64,000 nt of DNA from Nilaparvata lugens (taxonomy: Eukaryota > Arthropoda > Insecta > Hemiptera > Delphacidae), in the NCBI RefSeq assembly GCF_014356525.2, contig NC_052508.1, forward strand, positions 66,408,708 through 66,472,707. The letters are read 5' to 3'. This document shows, in pieces, positions 1 to 10,520 of the stretch (positions are counted from its first letter, which is position 1; every line of letters begins with the position of its first letter). Both the position numbers and the translations under genes were made by a program. The notes beneath the pieces are model-generated. The model was not told where the DNA came from. It did no database searches and saw only the letters and a program-made list of their open reading frames with translations.

Positions 1-1255
1 TAGAACAGTATTACTCCACGCTACAATTGCCAAGTATGCCTTCATAGGCCTGAATAAAGAGGTTGTTCAACTTGCTTCCAATTCTCTCTCCTTTTTCAAC
101 CTGCTGTTGCTGTCATATCTCTTTCCTTCTCGTCTCTTCATGATTTTCACCCATTACATTAACCCATCGAAGAAACTACTCATTCCCCCAAAATTTACTT
201 CCAAAAGACTATCATTCAATTGATTTTCACCCATTATATTAACCTCAAAATTTACTTCTAAAAGACACGAAAAAGCCTTTCATTCAATTGGCAACGTTCG
301 TAGTAAATCCCAATTTGAATAATTGGAATGAGAATAATATGAGCTGATTAAATTCAATTTGAGCTACAAAGATTTGAACTGAAATTTCCAGGTAGCATGA
401 CTTGGTGACCTATTGAAATAGCAATTCCTTAAAAATTAATAGCTTACAAATATTAAATTGGTATATTAATTACGGTAAATAATAATATTTGTATATGCAC
501 TAGTTTCCAAACATTTCCTAGTAGACTTTATAAGAATTATACCAGACTTTGAAGAAGAAACTTTCAAAATTTAGAGCTGAGAGTTAAATAATATTAAAAT
601 AGAGTTTGTAAGGAATTTAATACGTAATTACGTACCTACTTACCTTTACCTCTACCTACTGTTTCAATTCGGGACGATGTCAGTATATACCAGCGTCAAA
701 GCCAGACACATCCATCCTAGCACTGAAAATCAGTCTTGTCCACCAATTAGGCCAAAATTATATATTTATATCGTTCCTGTATCTCTCTTAGTTTTACCTA
801 CATTTGATAGTTCTTTAGATGAATGATATAGTTCTTCAGAATTGTCTGCGGTATGAATTTTGCATGTGTTCATATCTACACCCAAAATATCTTACGTTAA
901 GTAAAATAACTCATTCATCCATATTCCATAAAAAATATGAACTGAGTTGTTCAATCTATAAAAGAATAGAAATTATGTATGAATTCTGTATGTGTTCAAA
1001 CGTATTGATTCTTCACTTTGTCTTATCCTTATCCACTAATTCATGTTATTTCTGATCTCTGCAACTGCAACAGACTATCATGAAAGATTCATATAATTTA
1101 CTAATGATATATATCATTTTTTGATTAATTTTATTTCTGCTTTGTGCGTTACAACAAACTATCATGGAAGATTCGTATTATTTACAAATACATTCATTTC
1201 AAATTGATGTCTTCTTACTGGAATGATAAGTCTAATTTCTTTTTCGTGTTTTTAG
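1..1255. other. AT-rich upstream/intronic stretch, no exon recognised
   Basis: No coding exon can be supported here. There are degenerate direct repeats: a segment around 850-890 recurs near 977-1005, and an ACTATCATG-containing segment near 1070-1125 recurs about 80 bases later near 1150-1205. The last 60 bases resemble the polypyrimidine and acceptor region of the later SRCR1 exon copies. The signal peptide exon of the gene is not visible. Confidence 0.5.
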
Positions 1256-1305
1256 GGAACTGAAGATGAGCGAATAGTCTTGGGACCAACACTATAAACT
1301 GAAAG
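1256..1305 (+). pseudogene. bark: Decayed partial third copy of the SRCR1 first exon
   Basis: A TTTTTAG acceptor is followed by a reading frame GTEDERIVLGPTL and then a TAA stop. This matches the first 13 codons of the exons at 1384 and 3465 with one replacement (G for R). Four of the visible base differences are synonymous. Similarity fades after about 1305, so the donor half is gone. It looks like an old exon duplicate that was once under protein-level selection and later lost its 3' half. Inclusion in mRNA would terminate translation. Confidence 0.7.
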
Positions 1306-1383
1306 ATTTTCATAATTTATTTCAAATTGATGTATTCTTGACTGGAATTATGTGTCTAATTAATTTCTTTCTCTTGTTCTTAG

Positions 1384-1544
1384 GGAACCGAAGACGAGAG
1401 AATAGTGTTGAGGCCAACACTAGAACCGGAACGAACGTCAAGCTTCCGTAAAATAAGACTGGTTGACGGCCCGTCCCCGTTAAATGGCCGACTACAAATA
1501 TTCCACCTCGACAAATGGAGATCTGTCTGCACCAATTCAAGAAA
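1384..1544 (+). CDS. bark: bark exon 1 copy A: start of first SRCR domain
   Basis: Acceptor TTCTTAG and donor GTAAGT bound 161 bases that start at phase 0 and end two bases into a codon. The translation has a short acidic lead, GTEDERIVLRPTLEPERTS, then the typical SRCR opening I-R-L-V-D-G-P-S-P-L-N-G-R-L-Q-I-F and K-W-R-S-V-C-T-N. The split last codon joins the exon at 4946 to give N-W-T. An exon of identical sequence lies at 3465. Both copies begin at phase 0 and end at phase 2, so including both would break the frame. They must be alternatives, or one must be unused. Confidence 0.85.
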
Positions 1545-1689
1545 GTAAGTGAATAGTACCATAAAGTAAAGTTATCTAAGATATTTTTTGATCATTTGTC
1601 TCTGATGTTACTAAACAAGTAAAGCCGGGCCACACTATCATATGGCGATCTGGTCCCACTTCGACCGATCACGGGTGACAACGGCTTAG

Positions 1690-1806
1690 TGCCGGTTAAA
1701 TTCTAACCGTGATTAATTCTATCTATCATGCCGTTTTTTCAAAAACGCCTTCCCTGATTGGTGAAATTAATCACGATTAAAATTTAACCGACTTCTGTGC
1801 AACTTA
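1690..1806. mobile_element. Palindromic MITE family B, truncated copy
   Basis: Inverted halves read GCCGGTTAAATTCTAACCGTG at one end and ATTAAAATTTAACCGACTT at the other, around a CAAAAACGCCTTC centre. It matches the intact family member at 44689-44838 but lacks the outer CCCGGTTGCAC end on the left. The corresponding copy in the duplicated unit is at 3770-3897. Confidence 0.7.
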
Positions 1807-2118
1807 GAATGTTGCATGACACACATGTACGTTTATTTATTTCATTTACACATACACAACATCAAAACAATGATTGGGAGAGAAACACAGGATCAATCCA
1901 TAACTATCTTTCTCCCGAATTGAGATAATTGAGAGCCAGATCTCTAGAGATCTTTCTAAAGATCTCTATTTTCTAAAGATTTCTTTAGTTTAGAGTTCTT
2001 ATCCACAACCACCCCTCAACCCACAGAAATATCGGACATGAGTAGGATCGGAATTTTGCATGACAGGTGTGATCCGGACTCAAGACATTCTATATGTCTA
2101 TGTTTAATTTATAATCCT

Positions 2119-2254
2119 ATGACCCGTTTGCACAAAAGCCGGTTAAATTTTAACCATGATTAATTTCACGAAAACCAACCAGAGAAGCCGTCTTATAAAA
2201 AAGGCCTTCTCTGATTGGCTCTCGTGGAATTAATCACGGTTAAAATTTAACCGG
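2119..2254. mobile_element. Palindromic MITE family B copy
   Basis: It starts ACCCGTTTGCACAAAAGCCGG and has the central pair of GAGAAGCCGTCTTAT and GCCTTCTCTGATTGG. The right terminal GTGCAACCGGG is missing, the sequence passing directly into intron. The homologous copy in the second unit is at 4216-4352. Confidence 0.7.
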
Positions 2255-2779
2255 AAATATATGTCTAAAATATTGGTACCTATGATGGTCCCTTCAAATA
2301 ATGGAATACATTCAAATATTATTTCTCCAAATTCATGCCTGATGCCAGATCTATTGAAGAACAGAATACATACGGTAATGATTTTCATCGATGATTGTTT
2401 ATCATTTCATCGATCTATTAATAAAAAAGGATTGAAATTAGCATGCAAAGGATAGGGAACACACAAGTTTCACCCATAAGCACTCCTGAACTATTAAACT
2501 TATCAACTTGCAAATTTGCATAAAAATTATGGATTTACTGAGGGTAGTTATAAGCATATTTTCATTTTTATTAATCAATCAGTTCTAATTCAATAATTGA
2601 ATGAAAGGTTGTGGGTTCATCTTTTGTACATTTTGCTGAGAATTTTCAACTTTAATTAAGATTATCCACGTAATTTTGGAAAAAACTATTTTATGAATAA
2701 TTGTGTATTCATTTATGTGAATAAGTTAGACATATAGTTCCGGTTAGACATTTAGTATAGTTAGACATTTAGACATATA

Positions 2780-2900
2780 GTTCCGGTTAAATTTTAATCA
2801 TGATTAATTCCACGAGAGCCAATCAGAGGAAGCCTTTTTTATAAGACGGCTTCTCTGATTGGTTCTCGTGAAATTAATCATGGTTAACATTTAACTGGTA
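2780..2900. mobile_element. Palindromic MITE family B, degenerate copy
   Basis: The arms GGTTAAATTTTAATCATG and CATGGTTAACATTTAACTGG surround GAAGCC...GGCTTC. Both outer termini are missing. It sits next to short GTTAGACAT direct repeats (2725-2780). Confidence 0.65.
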
Positions 2901-3052
2901 ATATATGTATAAAATATTAGTATCTATGATGGTCCCTTCAAAAAATTGGAATACATTCGAATATTACTTCTAATTCCAAGGCCTATGGCCAACCATCCTC
3001 GGAAAATTAAGAATCAATATGCAAAATTTCTCAGTAGCTCAGACCAGTACCC

Positions 3053-3399
3053 ATAGTGAGGTCCACGTTATAATGGCAGTGGAGAAAGATAGCAGAACAA
3101 CGTTGCCGATCCTCTGTCTTGTTAATGCCTCCTTTAGACGGTACCGGTAGCTGATACAGGTTTATTGATGTAATATTAACTTTTCATTTAATATTGACTT
3201 TTCAATAATTTCATAATGAGTTTTCATAGTTAAGTTGAATATTTTGGTAATTAATTATTAATTACACATTGTTAAAAGACGATCTGGCTAAAGAGCAAAG
3301 CGAGAGAGAGATAGCGCTATCCGCTTTGTTGAATGATAGACAAGGATAGAAATACCATTGAAAATCAAACACTGCCATTATAACGTGAACCTCACTATA
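3053..3399 (+). mobile_element. MITE family A copy 1
   Basis: Terminal inverted repeats of about 28 bases are visible: ATAGTGAGGTCCACGTTATA at the left and TATAACGTGAACCTCACTAT at the right, enclosing about 290 bases without coding potential. TA-rich ends suggest a Tc1/mariner-type non-autonomous element (inference). A near-identical duplicate lies at 4508-4859. Confidence 0.85.
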
Positions 3400-3464
3400 G
3401 ATCAGAATTGATGTCTTCTTGACTGGAATTATGTGTCTAACTAATTTCTTTCTCTTGTTTTTAG

Positions 3465-3625
3465 GGAACCGAAGACGAGAGAATAGTGTTGAGGCCAACA
3501 CTAGAACCGGAACGAACGTCAAGCTTCCGTAAAATAAGACTGGTTGACGGCCCGTCCCCGTTAAATGGCCGACTACAAATATTCCACCTCGACAAATGGA
3601 GATCTGTCTGCACCAATTCAAGAAA
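3465..3625 (+). CDS. bark: bark exon 1 copy B: duplicate of first SRCR exon
   Basis: This copy is base-for-base identical to 1384-1544 over all 161 positions by eye, with an intact acceptor (TTTTTAG) and donor GTGAGT instead of GTAAGT. The intron sequence just downstream differs at roughly one base in ten, including short indels. It can splice to the exon at 4946 in frame exactly as copy A does. It is the nearer copy to that exon. It is either a mutually exclusive exon, a constitutive exon that replaces copy A, or a copy kept identical by gene conversion. Expression data are needed to choose. Confidence 0.8.
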
Positions 3626-3769
3626 GTGAGTGAATAGTACCATAGAGTAAAGTTATTTAAAAGATTTTCTGATTATTTGTCTCTGATATTACTAAACACA
3701 TAAAGCCGGGCCACACTATCATACAATGTTCTGGTCCCACTTAGATCCGATCACGAGTGACAACGGATT

Positions 3770-3897
3770 AGTGCTGGTTAAATTTTAACCGTGATTAATT
3801 CCATCTATCATACCGTTTTTTCAAAAACGCCTTCTCTGATTGGTTTTCGTAAATTAATCACAATTAAAATTTAACCGACTTTTGTGCAACCGGGCCT
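3770..3897. mobile_element. Palindromic MITE family B copy
   Basis: The counterpart of 1690-1806 in the second duplication unit. It keeps the right terminus CTTTTGTGCAACCGGGCC, which the first copy has lost. That shows the two duplicated units have decayed independently. Confidence 0.7.
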
Positions 3898-4215
3898 TAG
3901 AATGTTGCATGACACACATGTCCGTTTATTTATTTCATTTACACTTGCACAACATCAAAATAATGATTGGGAGAGAAAAAACAGGATTAATCCATAACTA
4001 TTTCTCTCCCGAATTCAGATAATTGAGAGCCAGATCTCTAGAGATCTTTCTAAAGATCTCTATTTTCTAAAGATTTCTTTAGTTTAGAGTTCTTATCCAC
4101 AACCACCTTTCCAACCCTCAGAAATATCGGACATGAGTAGGATCGGAATGTTGCATGACAGGTGTGATCCGGACTCAAGACATTCTATATGTCTATGTTT
4201 AATTTATAATGCTTT

Positions 4216-4352
4216 GACCCGTTTGCACAAAAGCCGGTTAAATTTTAACCATGATTAATTAATTTCACGAGAACCAATCAGAGAAGCCGTCTTATAAAAA
4301 AGGCCTTCTCTGATTGGCTATCGTGGAATTAATCACGGTTAAAATTTAACTG
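4216..4352. mobile_element. Palindromic MITE family B copy
   Basis: The counterpart of 2119-2254, with the left end GACCCGTTTGCACAAAAGCC. Its right end grades into sequence shared with 2890-2910, marking a junction between two layers of duplication. Confidence 0.65.
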
Positions 4353-4507
4353 GTAATATATGTATAAAATATTAGTATCTATGATGGTCCCTTCAAAAAA
4401 TTGGAATACATTCGAATATTACTTCTAATTCCAAGGCCTATGGCCAACCATCCTCGGAAAATTAAGAATCAATATGCAAAATTTCTCAGTAGCTCAGACC
4501 AGTACCC

Positions 4508-4859
4508 ATAGTGAGGTCCACGTTATAATGGCAGTGAAGAAAGATAGCAGAACAACGTTGCCGATCCTCTGTCTTGTTAATGCCTCCTTTAGACGGTACC
4601 GGTAGCTGATACAGGTTTATTGATGTAATAGACTATTAACTTTTCATTTAATATTAACTTTTCAATAATTTCATAATGAGTTTTCATAGTTAAGTTGAAT
4701 ATTTTGGTAATTAATTATTAATTCCACATTGTTAAAAGACGATCTGGCTAAAGAGCAAAGCGAGAGAGAGATAGCGCTATCCGCTTTGTTGAATGATAGA
4801 CAAGGATAGCAATACCATTGAAAATCAAACACTGCCATTATAACGTGGACCTCACTATA
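4508..4859 (+). mobile_element. MITE family A copy 2
   Basis: It has the ends ATAGTGAGGTCCACGTTATA and TATAACGTGGACCTCACTAT. It is nearly identical to 3053-3399, apart from a few bases such as an added GACTATTAAC-type segment. It arose by local duplication rather than independent transposition, because flanking sequence is shared on both sides. Confidence 0.85.
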
Positions 4860-4945
4860 GTTCAGAATTGATAATACGTAACTTTTTACAAACCAATTGA
4901 TTGCATAAATTTCTATAGATGCCTAAAAGTCATATTTTGTTGCAG

Positions 4946-5139
4946 TTGGACGATAAGCGACTTGGAGGTGGTTTGCCGCGACCTGGGGCTCCAGGGCGGT
5001 GAGTGGGGGGGCTGGATGGACCGGCAGCCGGGTCCCCAGCAGCCGCGACTCCTGCTGGAGCGACCGGCCTGTCGCGGCCAAGAGGCCTCCATACGCGAGT
5101 GCGACTGGAACAGTCGGCAGCTTGGCGCGGGAGTTTGCG
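4946..5139 (+). CDS. bark: bark exon 2: second half of first SRCR domain
   Basis: Acceptor TGTTGCAG and donor GTAACC bound 194 bases, phase 2 to 1. With the two bases from exon 1 it reads N-W-T-I-S-D-L-E-V-V-C-R-D-L-G-L, the hallmark SRCR V-C-R-x-L-G motif. Then come a GC-rich loop rich in G, W, P and Q, A-C-R-G-Q-E-A-S-I-R-E-C-D-W and a final V-C. The cysteine pattern fits SRCR disulfides. This exon is far GC-richer than its flanks. The donor is a weak GTAACC followed by TAACC repeats. Confidence 0.88.
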
Positions 5140-5195
5140 GTAACCTAACCTAACACTTCACCATATCCACAATAATACCATTTTTATCTGTATAT

Positions 5196-6510
5196 AAATA
5201 AAAATTAGAAATCTAAGTACCCTTTTAAAATTGTTCAATCACGAAATGTTTCGGCTTTAAAGGGTGTTTCAGAAGTAGTGTCGAACATTTTAGGGTATTG
5301 TTACTGGATGATAGGAGACTACAAATAATGTCGTATTTGAAGTGTCCACAACTCAGCGGTTATCCTTATATCTGCCATTTTGTTTTATTCACTTAGGATT
5401 TTTTATCCCAAGAACGAAATGCTGGATTGATCTGAAATTTGGCATGAATATTTATGCTATGAAGACTCAACTTTAAAAATTGAAATGAAAATTTTTCGTA
5501 TGTGAAGTGAACGGTTTTCGTGAAATTTGCCATCAAAAATTTTAAATGACTGCCATTTTGAATATGTACATCGATAAATTTCTATTTTATTTTTTAAAGT
5601 TGAGTCTTTATAGCATAAATATTCATGCCAAATTTCAGATCAATACAACATTTCGTTCTTGAGATAAAAATTCTGAATATATAATATATTCTGAATACTA
5701 TAAAAATATACTGAATTTGCTACAATTTCAGTTCTTCTCAAATTTGTTGTAGTTTTGATAGTTCGCGAGATATATGTCTCTGAAAATGTGGCTTGTGAAA
5801 ATGTGGATGATAAACTACGTATTGCTGATAGGAAAAATTGAATTAATTTGATTACCTCGTATCATGATCATTACATCATTGCAAACTCCGATATTCAAGT
5901 AATTTTCACAGAGATTATTCTGATTTGAGAATAGAATCGTGGCTACGAAGGTATTATTACTCTATCAATTGCGCTATGAATAGATGAAATATCAGTAAAA
6001 TTTTCTTATATCGACCTTAGTTTTCGAGATATATCGATTTTTCGATATTTTTGAAAAACGTCAATAACTAGAAAACTATCAGTTAAATCCAACTCCAAGT
6101 ATATGGTTGGAAAGAGGAAGAAATTTCAAATAAGATTCAAATAATTTGTTTCCTTGTTTGATGTTTTTGAACTTTTTATGGACGTTTAAAGTTGAAAAAA
6201 GTACATTCGTCGAGTTCAAAGCCAAATTTCAAACAGTTTGAACACTCATGAAAAGTTCAAAAACGGCAAACAAAGGAACAAATTATTTGAATCTTATTGG
6301 AAAAGTCTTCCTCTTTCCAACCATGTCCTTGGAATCAGATTTTGACAGATAGTTTTCTAGTTATTGACGTTTTTCAAAAATATCGAAAAATCGAAATATC
6401 TCGAAAACTAAGGTCGATATAAGGAAATTTTACTGGTCATTTTTTGTTGCAAATTAATGTAGAATCTATGGTCTTCGGCTGTCACACCTTTCATGGGACA
6501 CCCTGTATAG
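5196..6510. mobile_element. Compound repeat with two foldbacks in intron 2
   Basis: It opens with a GTACCCTTTTAAAATTGTTC/ACGAAATGTTTCGG segment (family I) at 5196-5256. An element from about 5258 (AGGGTGTTTCAGAA) to about 6508 (GGGACACCCTGTAT) follows, whose ends are short inverted repeats. Inside are two foldbacks. At 5395-5670 the arms share GGCATGAATATTTATGCTAT. At 5990-6440 the arms share GAAAACTATC...GATAGTTTTC and GGTTGGAAAGAGGAAG...CTTCCTCTTTCCAACC. No ORF of note. Probably a non-autonomous DNA element (inference). Confidence 0.65.
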
Positions 6511-6801
6511 GTTTTGTAATGAAGCCACCTCAATATGGAAATAGAAAAAGTGATTATATAAAAATAATTTGAGTACTGTACTGTATTGTTTTGTATATAA
6601 TCTCATTTAATTTTCTTGAACTTGATAATAAACTTCCTATGATGTCTGTGTTGTAGTTGCTGTATTGTTTCTTGTATATATAATCTCATTCAATTTTCTT
6701 GAACTTGATAATAAAAACTTCCTATGATGTCTGTGTTGTAGTTTTAAACATTATACAATTTTTTTTATTACTATCCTAATTTGAGTATTGTTTATCCACA
6801 G

Positions 6802-6976
6802 ATTATCACCCGGACATTTCGATTCAGTGCTCAGCCCACCATGTCACATCACCGGACATAGCTCAACATTGGCGAGGTTTGAAGTTCGAACATGCTCAAT
6901 ACGAAAGAAAATTGACGCTACAAAATACGCTCTACGTTCAATCATCCCATTCCGAACTCTCTTATGTTGACATCAG
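6802..6976 (+). CDS. bark: bark exon 3: SRCR1 to beta-helix transition
   Basis: Acceptor TATCCACAG and donor GTGAGA bound 175 bases, phase 1 to 2. The translation begins D-Y-H-P-D-I-S-I-Q-C-S-A-H-H and ends the SRCR region. It continues H-W-R-G-L-K-F-E-H-A, then a beta-helix-like run L-Y-V-Q-S-S-H-S-E-L-S-Y-V-D-I. The W-x-G-(L/V/I)-(K/R) motif recurs at the same place in modules 2 (exon at 24345) and 3 (exon at 51781), supporting the triple-repeat reading. Confidence 0.87.
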
Positions 6977-7589
6977 GTGAGAATAATGTTTCAACATTTC
7001 TATTCTAGCAATAAGGAGACTTAAAATTATTATATTCATCAGCACAAATTTAATTTATTCCTAAAAAAAACTACATACTCTTGGAAACTCCCCTCTTCTG
7101 CCATCAAATTTGTACAACAGAATAATGATGATTCCACTCATAAAACTAAAAATATAGTGTTGACAACATCAACGTCTTATTCTTTCAATTGTTTACTTTT
7201 TCTTTATATGGCTACCACTATTATAGAGCTTATATGAAAATCACCCAGTACCCTTTCATATTTTTTAAAATTAAAATCATTCAGTATACTTTTTCATTAT
7301 TTCAATTTTGTTTTTCTGTAAATCTTCAAAATTATATTTTTAATATGTGAATATTTTCTATTTTAGTTATAGTAATGTGAAATATTTCTTCTATGTTTAG
7401 TTTTGAAGCATCTAAATTTGAAAATCTACTTTGTGAAAATACTTGAGGACTGAAAATTTTGTGAATTGAAGAACTACAAGACTTAACCATTTCGGACTAT
7501 GTGTTTATTTATTTATCATTTATAATCAACTTAAGGACAAAGAAATAGACTACAGTCCAAAACTTCTTTTCAACCCAATTTCATTAAAT

Positions 7590-7810
7590 TTAATTTAGTG
7601 TTAACTAAATTTGGGGAGAGGAATAGCACAAGGTTACCTTATTTTTCCTCTCCCTAACATTTTGATAATGTACTTATTGTACATTGTAAATGTTTGGGGA
7701 GTCCGATTTCACTAGGCATCAAACCTGCAATCTATGTAGAAATCAATCTGAAAAACTAACCAATTCAAACAAACCAATTGTATAAATGAATAAAGAATGA
7801 ATGTGTATGA
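7590..7810 (+). mobile_element. LINE/SINE 3'-tail fragment with terminal stem-loop
   Basis: The sequence TTGGGGAGAGGAATAGCAC...TTTTTCCTCTCCCTAAC folds into a stem. A stretch ending in ATAAATGAATAAAGAATGAA follows. The same arrangement occurs near 33870-33960 and in related form at about ten other places in the window. It resembles the 3' end of a non-LTR retroelement (inference). Confidence 0.55.
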
Positions 7811-7861
7811 CAATTGTCTGAGATAATATTGTTTGAAAATTGTATAATAATTTGTTTGTAG

Positions 7862-8031
7862 GTTTGCTGGGTCAGGTCGCGACTACAATGTCAGTTCGGC
7901 TGTTCATGTTGAAGGAGTTCCACCGGCAATGAACTCTGTGATAGTCTCTCACTCCGCATTCACTGGCATCAACATCACTGCCCCCGGTGCCCCTCTCACA
8001 TTCAACAATTGCACCATCAGGAACAATAGAG
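7862..8031 (+). CDS. bark: bark exon 4: first beta-helix repeats of module 1
   Basis: Acceptor TTTGTAG and donor GTAACA bound 170 bases, phase 2 to 1. It encodes R-F-A-G-S-G-R-D-Y-N-V-S-S-A-V-H-V-E-G and P-L-T-F-N-N-C-T-I-R-N-N-R-G. The N-N-C-x-I-x-N-N pattern, with alternating small and hydrophobic residues, is typical of right-handed parallel beta-helix (PbH1) turns. Several N-x-S/T sites suggest glycosylation on the extracellular face. Confidence 0.87.
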
Positions 8032-8046
8032 GTAACATTATTCACT

Positions 8047-8228
8047 TCCGAACATTATCAATTATTAAACAATAATTATTATTAAACGAAAATCCCAAAT
8101 AAATGCTGAAAATCACCCCGAAGACTTCTGCTACTGCAAATATTGACAACAGGGTAAACAGCTAGATGGAAATTCGATGAGCGCTACTATTTTTCAGCAT
8201 TTAATCGGGGTTTTCGTTTAATAATAAT
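8047..8228. mobile_element. MITE family E copy 1
   Basis: Inverted ends ATTATTATTAAACGAAAATCC and GGTTTTCGTTTAATAATAAT enclose CACCCCGAAGACTTCTGCTACTGCAAATATTGACAACAGGG-type sequence, quoted only in part. Two further members are at 49117-49250 and 56868-57150. It begins only 16 bases after the donor of exon 4. Confidence 0.75.
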
Positions 8229-8831
8229 TATTCATTAATCAGCATTTAAACAAATACAACTTCCAATTTATTTCCATCTGTAGATCATCAATATTGTTTG
8301 CTTTTATAGTACCTTTAACCAAAATTGAATTTCAATTTGTTTATAAGAATTGTCATTGCTATTCTTGGTTCAAATTTTCTCAAGTGTATGCAACTCAATT
8401 TTAATGCCAATTAGGCCTAATTGAATTCTCTTTTGAAAGAAATGAAGCCGATTTTGGTCCGTTTGATTCGTCAATGAATCGAATTAACGAATTATGTGCA
8501 AAATCAACAAACACGTGCACATATTAAAATGCTTTGTTTTGACGGTCAGTAGTTATCATTAGTTGTTTGTCAGTAGTTTTCATTAGTTTCGCAAAATTCT
8601 TTCAACATTATTTGAGGAATATATCGTTAATAATTATTATTTAAAATATTTTAATTAAAAAAACAATTTTTTTGTTGTTGTCACATCCACATTTATTAGA
8701 TTTAAAAAAATGTGGATGTGGCAACAAAAAACTGAGTTTTTTTCAATCATGGAGAAATTTGTCAAAATCTATTGCTATTCAACAAATTTATCAAATTGAA
8801 TACAATTATAGGACTGTAGTGATCCTAGTCC

Positions 8832-9210
8832 TACAGTGAGGTCCACGTTATAATGGCAGTGGAGAAAGATTAGAGAAAAACGTTGCCGATCCTCTGTCTT
8901 GTCAATGCCTTCTATAGACGGTAACTGATACAGGTTTATTGATGTAATATTAACGGGTTCATTTTCGTTTAAAATAATAAATTATATTTTATTAAGCAAG
9001 AAATGATATTTTTCAATAATTTCATGATGAATTTTCATAATAAAGATTAAATATTTTGTTGATTAATTATATTACTACATTGTTGAAACCCGATCTGGCA
9101 ACAGAGCAAAGCGAGAAAGAGATAGCACTATCCGCTTTGTTGAATGATAGACAAGGATAGCAATACCATTGCTAATCAAACACTGCCATTATAACGTGGA
9201 CCTCACTATA
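8832..9210 (+). mobile_element. MITE family A copy 3
   Basis: The ends are CAGTGAGGTCCACGTTATAA and TTATAACGTGGACCTCACTA, about 380 bases, in the same orientation as copies 1, 2 and 4. The internal sequence includes GTAACTGATACAGGTTTATT and AGCAAAGCGAG, shared by all members. Confidence 0.88.
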
Positions 9211-9227
9211 GCCGAAGAGTAAAGGTA

Positions 9228-9436
9228 GACGCACACAGATCGTCATCGGACGCATCGGACGGACAGCACGCATCGGACGGATCGGATTATTGGATTTGAT
9301 GCATTGTTTTCAATTGGAGTGCGCAATACCTATACGGATGCGGATAGGTATGCGCACTCCAATTGAAAACAATGAATCAAAACTAATCGTCCGATGCGTG
9401 CCGTCCGTCCGATGACGATCTGTGTGCGCCTACCTA
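9228..9436. mobile_element. Foldback MITE with ~95-base arms
   Basis: The arms run AGGTAGACGCACACAGATCG to CGATCTGTGTGCGCCTACCT with an inner pair GGAGTGCGCA...TGCGCACTCC. The perfect inner palindrome and tandem GCATCGGACGGA units make a strong hairpin. No coding potential. It lies just 18 bases after MITE A copy 3. Confidence 0.8.
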
Positions 9437-10290
9437 ATCTAGTAACTTGTTAGTAGAAATGTGTATCCCATGTGCTATAATCATTGGCTGACTAGGTGTA
9501 ATTAATATTAGAATGAATAGACAAACAAATTCCATCCCATTTTCTGTTCAACTATTTCAGGTGAAATTTCATTCTTGTTGCCTACTTTTAAAACAGTTTC
9601 ATATTTATTTTATATTTTCTAATAACGTTTTTCATCAGGGCTACTTGATTTGTTATAAATAATCCAATAGTACCCTTATTCTAAAAAAAAACTCTTATTT
9701 AAGACATTATCTCATGTTGTGCAATTTTAACTTCCGAAATCACCCAACAGGCTTATGCCTATATTATTGCTACTTTGGGATTAAAACCAATTCATATTTT
9801 GAAAACCGTCAAATTACTGAGATAAGATGTGACAGTGTCTTGTTTTGAAAGGCACTCCTTTTTCCAAGCACTATGATCTCTTGTTGACGATTAATTAATC
9901 TGCAACGACTACCCAAATGTGTTTGCTAAAGTTATTCGGGTGTTTGAATGCCTTGATAAACTGATAATTTTTCAGTGTACTTATCAGTAATGTAGGCCTT
10001 CTGAGTAAGGTAGCTTAGGCTATACACTGTATTAAAGTAGTATGTACGGAGAATTATGTAAATCAATAATGTAGATGTACTTATTATATTCATTTATTCA
10101 TATGTCTTCTATTGACAGAGAGAGCATTTCGGATGTTACTGCCTCGCTCTATCAATCAATACCACTTCCTATATGCACTAAAGTTTATAGGTTTTAAATC
10201 GCAGATTAACTGACGAAACTACAATAAATAGATATGAATATTTTTTGGAAAATCATAAATTACATTTATATGTCTCTTTCATAATTTCAG
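9437..10290. other. Intron 4 remainder, nothing recognised
   Basis: AT-rich intron without a clear repeat, exon or RNA gene. It ends in a weak polypyrimidine tract (CTCTTTCATAATTTCAG) before exon 5. Confidence 0.5.
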
Positions 10291-10520
10291 GATATGGACT
10301 GTACGTGAACTCATCAACTGGTGGAGTTTTGGTTAATGGATGTTTGATCAATGACAATGGAGCAGATGGCATAAAATATGTGCAATACAATGAACTAATA
10401 ACATCGAGGAAAGATATTTATGACTTCTGTACATTCCCTATCACTGCCAGTCAAACTTTCCCACTGTCTATATCGTTCGACCAGAATAATTTCAACCCGT
10501 TGAATAAGGATTGCAATAAG
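10291..10520 (+). CDS. bark: bark exon 5: beta-helix end and start of CUB 1
   Basis: Acceptor ATAATTTCAG and donor GTAAGG bound 230 bases, phase 1 to 0. It reads G-Y-G-L-Y-V-N-S-S-T-G-G-V-L-V-N-G-C-L-I-N-D-N-G-A-D-G-I, classic beta-helix. It then leaves the helix with I-Y-D-F-C-T-F-P-I-T-A-S-Q-T-F-P-L and ends F-D-Q-N-N-F-N-P-L-N-K-D-C-N-K. The end marks the start of the first CUB-like domain, completed in exon 6. Confidence 0.87.

Larger units (their letters stand above)
1545..3464 (+). repeat. Duplicated intron unit between SRCR1 exon copies
   Basis: Sequence after exon copy A (about 1545-2310) reappears after copy B (about 3626-4400), offset close to 2,081 bases and moderately diverged. 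A second, much closer duplication pairs about 2890-3407 with 4345-4871, nearly identical. It contains one MITE with GAGGTCCACG ends per copy. Palindromic CCGGTTAAA MITE remnants lie at 1690-1806, 2119-2254 and 2780-2900. A stem-loop flanked by GGGAGAGAAA and TTTCTCCC is at 1876-1916. Confidence 0.75.

Noticed and set aside
5139..5155. TAACCTAACCTAAC resembling the insect telomere repeat
   Set aside because: Only two to three short units, located at the exon 2 donor. Too short to mean telomeric sequence.
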